Positions 8,091 through 12,861 of a stretch of DNA of 12,861 bases are shown here, piece after piece. Position 1 is the first letter of the stretch; each line of letters starts with the position of its first letter. The position numbers and the translations under genes are program-made. The notes under the pieces are model-generated. The model saw nothing but the letters and a program-made list of their open reading frames with translations. It did no database searches and was not told where the DNA came from. The stretch is from Bacteroidota bacterium (GTDB lineage: Bacteria; Bacteroidota; Bacteroidia; Bacteroidales; UBA1715): NCBI GenBank assembly GCA_029266015.1, contig JAJUFK010000042.1:1-12861 (forward strand), given 5' to 3'.

Positions 8091-8426
8091 ATGTTACAAA
8101 TAACTATCGATAAAGAAATTGCAATTGCTTCATTTAAAAATGTTTCGCGATTTAATTATATTATATCGCAAGAGGTGAAAGACCAACTGAATACTATCAT
8201 GAAAAAAAATGGCGCAAAATTAATTCTTAATATGCAAGGTTTGGAATTTATAGATAGTTCTGCTATAGGAACTCTTATTTCTGTTTTAAAAACATCAAAA
8301 GAAAATAGAGGAAGTTTTTGTTTATGTAATTTATCGCCGGAAGTAAATGATTTATTAGAAGTAATGCAATTACAAACAGTGTTTGATATATACTCTACAT
8401 TAGATGAGGCAATTAGTAAAATTTAA
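8091..8426 (+). CDS. STAS-domain protein, anti-sigma factor antagonist-like (RsbV/SpoIIAA type)
   Basis: The 111-residue product is one STAS domain. The signature is LILNMQGLEFIDSSAIGTLI (44-63): a buried strand, then Asp55-Ser56-Ser57 at the head of a helix. By comparison with RsbV and SpoIIAA (DST/DSSGLG), Ser56 is the predicted phosphorylated residue; the usual Gly after the serines is Ala58. In partner switching, the unphosphorylated form binds the serine kinase and frees its target, and a PP2C phosphatase such as the one encoded next restores that form. The start at 8091 gives a normal STAS N-terminus; the longer frame from 8022 would overlap the Hpt gene and adds unrelated residues. It lies 24 bases before the phosphatase gene. 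No RsbW-like kinase is seen in the window. Confidence 0.88.
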   Translation: MLQITIDKEIAIASFKNVSRFNYIISQEVKDQLNTIMKKNGAKLILNMQGLEFIDSSAIGTLISVLKTSKENRGSFCLCNLSPEVNDLLEVMQLQTVFDIYSTLDEAISKI

Positions 8427-8450
8427 ACAAACTCTTTTGTAATATGTGAT

Positions 8451-9995
8451 ATGAAATTTTCACCTCATATATTACTCATTGACGATAATCCTATTGCAGT
8501 AAAGTTGCTTACAAGTTACTTGCAAGAATTTAATTATACATGTTTGTCTGCAAATAATGGAAAGCAAGCTTTTGATTTATTGGCAAATTATGCATTTTCT
8601 CTTATTATATGCGATTTGCATATGCCAGTAATGAACGGATATGATTTTATTTGTGAATTTAGAAAACATCAAGAATATGATTTAATTCCAATTATAGTAA
8701 TTTCTTCTGATGATACAGAAGAAAGTATAGTTCAAATTTTAAATTCAGGTGCCGATGATTTTATAACAAAACCTATACGAGAGCATGTGTTTGTGTCAAA
8801 AATAAAAGCATTGTTGCAGAAAAATGAAATACAGAAACAAAATATACAACATTCTGTATATAAAGCACTTGATTCTTCACGGTTGCATGTATTATATTGT
8901 ACTGGTTATGAAACAGCGTTTGCAGAAAAAATATTTGGAAATACTGATTTTACATATACAGTATTATATAATTCAAAAGAATTGTTTGATGCCTTGTATT
9001 CATTACAGCATAGTATTGTTTGTATTGATGAATCAGCAACGTGGGTTTTTCAACGTTTTCAAAGGTTTATGCAAGCATTAGATGCTTCGGCACCTGTGTT
9101 TTTATTTGTGTCAGAAGGTATTCAATTCCCTATTGTTGATTCAAATTTAGGCGTGTTGTATAAACATTTTGAACCGTCATATATTATACAACAAATACTC
9201 TTTGTAAATTCTCTTTTACAACGTAACAAATCTCAATATATCATTAGTTTAAAAAAGGCACTATTACACTCATCTTTTTTGTTTGAACGAATTAAAGAAA
9301 TTGATTGTGGGAAATTTACAGTTTCAGTTTTACATGAAAATTATAATGATATTCCCGGCGGAGATTTTTATGAGGTGTTTCATATAGATGATGACTATAC
9401 ACTTATTTGTATGGGTGATATAATGGGAAAATCATGGGGGGCATGGATGTATGTGCCAATTTATTTGGCATATATTAGATCAACAATTAAGTTTATTACT
9501 TCACGAAATATTTCAAAAATAATTAAAACTCCTGAAAAAATTTTGCAAATGCTCAATCAGTATTGTTCTAAAGATTTGCAATTATCTGAAGTTTTTACTA
9601 CATTATCTGTAGTTGTAATAGAAAACAACGGTGATAATGTTTTCATGTCATCTGCCGGAGCAATTTCTCCATTGTTATATAGTAATAATATAGTTTCAAC
9701 TATAGAAATTAATGGCAATCTGCTTGGTATTGATGTAAACTCTCAATTTGAACGCAAAGAAATTCAATGTCAATCGGGATCAGTTATAGTTCTATATACC
9801 GATGGGTATAGTGAAGCAATAGAAGTTCCTACCGGTAAAATTGTAGGACATCAAAAAATGCAACAGATATTTCAAACGTCTCTCAATAATTCACCACGTT
9901 TTACCACATTAGATTTTGAAACAGCATATTTAAACATGTGTGAGATTCAAAAGTTTAATGATGATAGATCTTTATTGGTAATATCTCGAAAATAG
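8451..9995 (+). CDS. Response regulator with SpoIIE/RsbU-type PP2C serine phosphatase domain
   Basis: The product has 514 residues. Residues 5-122 are a complete receiver: acidic pair Asp11/Asp12, phosphoacceptor Asp55 (LIICDLHMPVMNGYDF), Ser85 at the switch position and Lys107 (FITKPI). Residues about 285-514 are a PPM/SpoIIE phosphatase. The motifs are PGGDFYE (302-308), GDIMGKSWGAW (322-332), SAGAISPLL (401-409), LLGID (424-428), YTDGYSEA (449-456) and FNDDRSLLV (502-510). The metal-binding Asp residues (305, 323, 451, and 504 or 505) are all present, so it should be active. Residues about 143-255 look like a second, degenerate receiver (see findings). The natural substrate is probably the phosphorylated STAS protein encoded just upstream, and the Hpt protein may phosphorylate Asp55. 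The 3' end overlaps nth on the other strand by 49 bases. Confidence 0.93.
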   Translation: MKFSPHILLIDDNPIAVKLLTSYLQEFNYTCLSANNGKQAFDLLANYAFSLIICDLHMPVMNGYDFICEFRKHQEYDLIPIIVISSDDTEESIVQILNSGADDFITKPIREHVFVSKIKALLQKNEIQKQNIQHSVYKALDSSRLHVLYCTGYETAFAEKIFGNTDFTYTVLYNSKELFDALYSLQHSIVCIDESATWVFQRFQRFMQALDASAPVFLFVSEGIQFPIVDSNLGVLYKHFEPSYIIQQILFVNSLLQRNKSQYIISLKKALLHSSFLFERIKEIDCGKFTVSVLHENYNDIPGGDFYEVFHIDDDYTLICMGDIMGKSWGAWMYVPIYLAYIRSTIKFITSRNISKIIKTPEKILQMLNQYCSKDLQLSEVFTTLSVVVIENNGDNVFMSSAGAISPLLYSNNIVSTIEINGNLLGIDVNSQFERKEIQCQSGSVIVLYTDGYSEAIEVPTGKIVGHQKMQQIFQTSLNNSPRFTTLDFETAYLNMCEIQKFNDDRSLLVISRK

Positions 9996-10612
9996 TCGCA
10001 ATAATTACAAATTTTACATTCATTGCATTTTGGGTTTCTTGCAGTGCAAGTATATCTTCCGTGTAAAATAAGCCAATGATGCATATTGTGGATTTCATGT
10101 TGTGGCGTATATTGTGTCAAAATGTCTTCAACGTGTCTTACCGTTTTTGCCTGAGGAGTCAATCCAATTCGTTTTGATACTCTATATACATGAGTGTCAA
10201 CAGCCATAGCCGGATGATTATAGAGTACAGAAACAATTACGTTTGCTGTTTTTCTACCAACTCCTGGAAGCATTTGTAATTCTTCTATTGTGTTGGGTAC
10301 AATCCCATTAAATTGTCTTATAAGTATAGTGGCCATTGAATGTAAATGTTGAGCTTTATTGTTTGGATATGAACAAGATTTTATGAGACTGTAGATATGT
10401 TCAACACTAGAGTTAGCAAAATCAAATGGCGTAGGAAGTTCTTTGAAAAGAATAGGTGTAATTTGATTAACACGTTTGTCTGTGCATTGTGCCGATAAAA
10501 TAACAGCAACAAGTAATTCAAATGGAGAATTGTATTGTAATTCGGTTGTTGGATTAGGTAAGAGTGATTTAAAAATTGAAATGATAGAGCTATATTTTTC
10601 GTTCAAAATCAT
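9947..10612 (-). CDS. nth: Endonuclease III (DNA glycosylase/AP lyase)
   Basis: The 221-residue product (E. coli Nth is 211) removes oxidised pyrimidines in base-excision repair and cleaves the abasic site. The helix-hairpin-helix is LPGVGRKTANVIVSVLY (115-131), with the catalytic Lys121; the catalytic Asp139 lies in MAVDTHVYRVSKR. Near the C-terminus Cys189-x6-Cys196-x2-Cys199-x5-Cys205 forms the [4Fe-4S] cluster loop. The N-terminal part LLVAVILSAQCTDKRVN (33-49) is also typical. It is the only minus-strand gene. Its last 16 residues, after the cluster, are antisense to the end of the phosphatase gene. A possible -7 box TAACTTTG (minus strand, 10633-10626) precedes it, but no good -33 box is at the right distance. 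Confidence 0.96.
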   Translation of the reverse strand: MILNEKYSSIISIFKSLLPNPTTELQYNSPFELLVAVILSAQCTDKRVNQITPILFKELPTPFDFANSSVEHIYSLIKSCSYPNNKAQHLHSMATILIRQFNGIVPNTIEELQMLPGVGRKTANVIVSVLYNHPAMAVDTHVYRVSKRIGLTPQAKTVRHVEDILTQYTPQHEIHNMHHWLILHGRYTCTARNPKCNECKICNYCDYFRDITNKDLSSLNF

Positions 10613-10652
10613 AGTAATTTTTATTCAAAGTTAGTAAAAATTTGGTGTGGTT

Positions 10653-10684
10653 ATTGTATTTTATAAATAATAGTACTAATTTTA
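10653..10684 (+). promoter_or_regulatory. Possible promoter for the DUF4197 gene
   Basis: ATTG (10653-10656) and TAATTTTA (10677-10684) are 20 bases apart and fit the Bacteroidota consensus except for one base in each box. The start would be near 10691, leaving a very short leader before the ATG at 10699. It lies in the 86-base gap between the divergent nth and DUF4197 genes. This is the weakest promoter listed. Confidence 0.3.
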
Positions 10685-10698
10685 TACAAATTTTAAAT

Positions 10699-11556
10699 AT
10701 GAAACGAAAAATTTATATTTCAATTATAATTTTTTTATCTGTTTTCATGATTTCATCATGTGAATTTTTAGATGATTTAACTGGTGCAAATCTTGATGAA
10801 TTAACTACAGAACAGGTAATTCAAGGATTGAAAACAGCGTTGACGATTGGAACAGATTCTTCAGCTACATCTTTGTCTGTTGTTAATGGATATTATGGAA
10901 ATAAACTGTTAAAAATACCACTCCCCGATGAAGCCGAATTGGTGCGTCAACAGGTTGTAATATTAGTAAATAAAGTGCCTAAATTAGCATCATATTTTAA
11001 TTTAGATCAAAAGTTTGAAAATGTAGTTTTATCTATTAATAGAGCAGCAGAAGAGGCAGCAAAAGAAGCAAAACCTATATTTGTAGATGCTATTACAGGT
11101 ATTACAATTGATCAAGGATGGGATATTCTAAATGGTAAAAATCCATTGGCACAAACTAAAGCAGAAGGTTTTGATTCAACAGCAGCTACCGGTTATTTTC
11201 AGGCTGTAACTTTTAGTCCGCTCCAAGGTTTATTTGCACCAAAAATTGATGCTCAATTAAATAAAAATTTAGGATTAGGATTCAGTGCAAATCAAGCATG
11301 GGCAACATTACGAAATTCAATAAATAGTGCTCTTAACACTATAGAAAGTAATCTAACATTAAATACTTTGTATCAAAATTCAGGTTATACCGTAAACAGA
11401 ATAAGTCAAGAGAGTATAGGTGAATTTGCAACTGAAAAAGCTCTCAATGGTTTATTTTATAAAGTTGGAGAAGAAGAAAAGAAAATTAGAAAAAATCCTT
11501 ATATGTGGGCCGAAGATATAATTAAAAAAGTTTTTGGTAGTGTATATGTTCAATAA
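10699..11556 (+). CDS. DUF4197 family lipoprotein
   Basis: Starting at the ATG at 10699 gives 285 residues with a classic lipoprotein signal: a KRK n-region, a hydrophobic core and a lipobox ISSC with the lipidated Cys21. The longer frame from 10642 puts unrelated residues before this signal and is rejected. The body matches DUF4197 as I know it. It has an N-terminal helix TTEQVIQGLKTALTIGTDSS, then GYYGNKLLKIPLPDEAEL (64-81), NRAAEEAAKEAKPIFVDAIT and, near the C-terminus, TEKALNGLFYKVGEEEKKIR followed by KNP and IIKKVFGS. The family's function is unknown. Residues after Cys21 (EFLDD) are acidic, which in some Bacteroidota is linked to surface exposure of lipoproteins. The sorting-domain protein gene follows after 27 bases. 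Confidence 0.85.
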   Translation: MKRKIYISIIIFLSVFMISSCEFLDDLTGANLDELTTEQVIQGLKTALTIGTDSSATSLSVVNGYYGNKLLKIPLPDEAELVRQQVVILVNKVPKLASYFNLDQKFENVVLSINRAAEEAAKEAKPIFVDAITGITIDQGWDILNGKNPLAQTKAEGFDSTAATGYFQAVTFSPLQGLFAPKIDAQLNKNLGLGFSANQAWATLRNSINSALNTIESNLTLNTLYQNSGYTVNRISQESIGEFATEKALNGLFYKVGEEEKKIRKNPYMWAEDIIKKVFGSVYVQ

Positions 11557-11583
11557 ATTATGAATTTTAAAAAATAAATAGAT

Positions 11584-12240
11584 ATGAAAACAAAACATGT
11601 ACTTTCAATTTTTGCATTGTTTTTTGCAATTACTGTTACAAGTGTATTTGCACAACCAGAATGGAATCGTGTAAATTATGAAACTTCTACTGTATTTACA
11701 GGTTATGTGAAGGTTAATGGAATGAATGCTGACGTAAATGACATGGTTGCAATATTTGTAAACGATGAATGTAGAATGGTTGCAAGAATCATTATGCATA
11801 ATGACTCTTCATATGTGTCTGCTGTTATTCATTCGGCAGGAATACCGGAACAGGCTGTTATTAAATATTGGGATTCTCATACAAATACTGTTCATACTTT
11901 AGATACTACTGTTACGGTAACAAATCATGGTACAGTAAAACGATTTCCAATTGAAATTAAATCAGAGCAGATTCCCGAAGAACCAACAGATGTTATAGTT
12001 GTAGGCAATAAATTAGAAGTTTTCCCTTCTCCGTTTACAAATACAATTCAAATAGAAAGTTCAAAAGCAATAAAATCAGTTCAAATTTTCAATACAATAG
12101 GAAGCAAAATGTATTCTAAAGAAGAAAATGCTTCTATGCAGGTTATAATTGACGGAAGTAAATTATCGCCCGGAATGTATTTAGTTTCTATTGAGTTTAC
12201 CGATGGAACTATACAAACGAAGAAGGTTTTTAAAAAATAG
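11584..12240 (+). CDS. Small secreted protein with type IX secretion C-terminal sorting domain
   Basis: This 218-residue protein has a Sec signal peptide with cleavage expected after Ala23 (TSVFA/QPEW). Residues about 24-125 form one beta-rich domain of unknown function (FTGYVKVNGMNADVNDMVAI, FVNDECRMVARI, AVIKYWDSH), resembling small Ig-like modules common in Bacteroidota secreted proteins. An acidic/Pro linker (EQIPEEPTD, 128-136) leads to a type A sorting domain (about 143-218): LEVFPSPFTNTIQI, SVQIFNTIGSKMY, LSPGMYLVSI and the basic end KKVFKK. Such domains direct cargo through the SprA translocon; the domain is then cleaved and the protein is released or anchored at the surface. It lies 27 bases after the DUF4197 gene and 14 before clpS, so it may be co-transcribed with both. 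Confidence 0.88.
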   Translation: MKTKHVLSIFALFFAITVTSVFAQPEWNRVNYETSTVFTGYVKVNGMNADVNDMVAIFVNDECRMVARIIMHNDSSYVSAVIHSAGIPEQAVIKYWDSHTNTVHTLDTTVTVTNHGTVKRFPIEIKSEQIPEEPTDVIVVGNKLEVFPSPFTNTIQIESSKAIKSVQIFNTIGSKMYSKEENASMQVIIDGSKLSPGMYLVSIEFTDGTIQTKKVFKK

Positions 12241-12254
12241 TTTTTTGTAATACA

Positions 12255-12545
12255 ATGAAAGTAAAAAATCAGATACAGGAAAAAGAATTAATTGAAGTTG
12301 AAGAATTAATTGCCGACAATTACACATTGATTTTGTATAATGATGATTTTAATACATTTGATCATGTAATTAATTGTTTAATACAGATTTGTAAACATGA
12401 ACAATTGCAAGCTGAGCAATGTGCTTATCTTGTTCACTATACCGGGAAAACAGATATTATGCATGGTTTGTTTGAAGAGTTACAGTCATATAAACATGCT
12501 CTTTTAGAACAAAGACTTTCAGTTGTAATACAAAAATCAAATTAA
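12255..12545 (+). CDS. clpS: ATP-dependent Clp protease adaptor ClpS
   Basis: The 96-residue product has the ClpS core: YTLILYNDDFNTFDHVINCL (23-42) and AYLVHYTGKTDIMHG (57-71), ending in LLEQRLSVVIQ. ClpS delivers proteins with destabilising N-terminal residues (Leu, Phe, Trp, Tyr) to ClpAP or ClpCP. By alignment with E. coli ClpS, Asn29, Asp30, Asp31 and His61 line the pocket that holds the substrate alpha-amino group; the pocket Met40 of E. coli appears to be Phe35 here. The flexible N-terminal tail that enters the Clp ring is about 20 residues and acidic. No Clp ATPase gene is in the window. A weak 5-bp hairpin (12550-12562) follows the stop, overlapping the tRNA promoter. Confidence 0.94.
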   Translation: MKVKNQIQEKELIEVEELIADNYTLILYNDDFNTFDHVINCLIQICKHEQLQAEQCAYLVHYTGKTDIMHGLFEELQSYKHALLEQRLSVVIQKSN

Positions 12546-12557
12546 CAAAGCAAAATC

Positions 12558-12588
12558 TTTGCATTTTTAAATAATAGTTATATTTTTG
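12558..12588 (+). promoter_or_regulatory. Bacteroidota sigma-A-type promoter for tRNA-Ser
   Basis: A -33 box TTTG (12558-12561) and a perfect -7 box TATTTTTG (12581-12588) are 19 bases apart, the same spacing as in the rpsF promoter. Transcription should begin near 12595, about 15 bases before the mature tRNA. The -33 box is also the right arm of a small inverted repeat (GCAAA 12550-12554, TTTGC 12558-12562). Confidence 0.8.
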
Positions 12589-12609
12589 CTGCGGTTTTAG
12601 TACAAACTG

Positions 12610-12696
12610 GGAAGGATGGGTGAGTGGCTGAAACCAACAGTTTGCTAAACTGTCGTACGGGTAACCGTACCGCGGGTTCGAATCCCGCTCCTTCCG
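12610..12696 (+). tRNA. tRNA-Ser, anticodon GCU (reads AGC/AGU)
   Basis: A complete cloverleaf can be folded. The acceptor stem pairs GGAAGGA (12610-12616) with TCCTTCC (12689-12695), and G12696 is the discriminator. The D arm pairs GGT (12619-12621) with ACC (12633-12635). The anticodon stem ACAGT/ACTGT encloses the loop TTGCTAA, with GCT at 12644-12646. A long variable arm (GTACGG 12655-12660 with CCGTAC 12665-12670) is typical of class II serine tRNA. The T arm pairs GCGGG with CCCGC around TTCGAAT (12677-12683). The 3' CCA is not encoded, so a CCA-adding enzyme is needed. Confidence 0.97.
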
Positions 12697-12699
12697 CAG

Positions 12700-12729
12700 A
12701 GCTTACAAGAAATTGTAAGCTTTTTTTTT
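12700..12729 (+). terminator. Intrinsic terminator after tRNA-Ser
   Basis: A perfect 8-bp stem, GCTTACAA (12701-12708) with TTGTAAGC (12713-12720), closes a GAAA tetraloop and is followed by nine T bases (12721-12729). A12700 can add one more pair. It begins only four bases after the mature tRNA end, so the tRNA is a single-gene transcript. Confidence 0.93.
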
Positions 12730-12809
12730 ACCATTTCTGATCACTGGTGATGCGTTAACTTTTAAAAATATTTTGTAATAATATATATATCAGCACAATA
12801 TAAGCGTTC

Positions 12810-12843
12810 TTTGATTTTTTGATTTGATTTGAAACTAGCTTTG
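12810..12843 (+). promoter_or_regulatory. Possible promoter reading out of the window
   Basis: TTTG (12810-12813) and a perfect -7 box TAGCTTTG (12836-12843) are 22 bases apart, slightly longer than the usual 19-21. It would start transcription near 12850 of a gene beyond the right edge. The rest of the 132-base non-coding tail is AT-rich and holds only a small inverted repeat, ATCAC-TG-GTGAT (12740-12751). Confidence 0.4.
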
Positions 12844-12861
12844 CAAACTTAATTGTAAAGC

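Noticed and set aside
8824..9081. 85-codon plus-strand frame inside the receiver-phosphatase gene
   Set aside because: It is out of frame within a continuous multidomain gene, and its translation has no family resemblance.
1990..9440. Short runs of about six G within sprA, the porin gene and the phosphatase gene, considered as phase-variable tracts
   Set aside because: The runs are too short for typical slippage-based switching, and all three frames are intact.
10642..10698. Longer DUF4197 start
   Set aside because: It would place 19 unrelated residues before a perfect lipoprotein signal peptide, which must be at the N-terminus.
12546..12566. GCAAA/TTTGC hairpin followed by a few T bases as a clpS terminator
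   Set aside because: The stem is only five base pairs and A-T rich, the T-run is interrupted, and it overlaps the tRNA promoter; it is too weak to call.

Overview
The window looks like chromosomal DNA of a member of the Bacteroidota. Four things point there. It holds the C-terminal part of SprA (the type IX secretion outer-membrane translocon), a short protein with a type IX C-terminal sorting domain, and a Bacteroidota-type putative porin. Two strong promoters match the Bacteroidota form TTTG-N19-TAnnTTTG. No gene start has a recognisable Shine-Dalgarno sequence; starts are preceded by A-rich DNA instead. The DNA is very AT-rich. I cannot name a genus.

Layout. (1) 3-4171: the 3' end of sprA, cut by the window edge, overlapping by one base a putative outer-membrane porin gene. 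(2) 4252-5489: a ribosomal protein operon rpsF-rpsR-rplI with a clear promoter and two terminator hairpins in tandem. (3) 5523-9995: a tightly packed four-gene signalling operon. It encodes a 726-residue membrane protein with a canonical EF-hand calcium loop, a free-standing histidine phosphotransfer (Hpt) protein, a STAS-domain anti-sigma-factor-antagonist-like protein, and a response regulator fused to a SpoIIE/RsbU-type serine phosphatase. A degenerate second receiver-like domain appears to sit between the last protein's two known domains. (4) 9947-10612, minus strand: endonuclease III (nth), whose 3' end overlaps the phosphatase gene by 49 bases. (5) 10699-12545: a DUF4197 lipoprotein, the type IX cargo protein and the Clp adaptor ClpS, closely spaced on the plus strand. 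(6) 12558-12729: tRNA-Ser(GCU) with its own promoter and terminator, then a short non-coding tail that may carry a promoter reading out of the window.

The most interesting part is region 3. The order of domains suggests that phosphate from an unlinked histidine kinase passes through the Hpt protein to the receiver Asp. That would control the phosphatase, which would dephosphorylate the STAS protein. The matching serine kinase (RsbW-like) and the final target are not encoded here. The EF-hand membrane protein, whose family I do not recognise, may supply a calcium or envelope input. These links are inferred from gene order and motifs, not shown. The SprA fragment and the sorting-domain protein show that the organism has or had type IX secretion, but they are not adjacent and need not act together.
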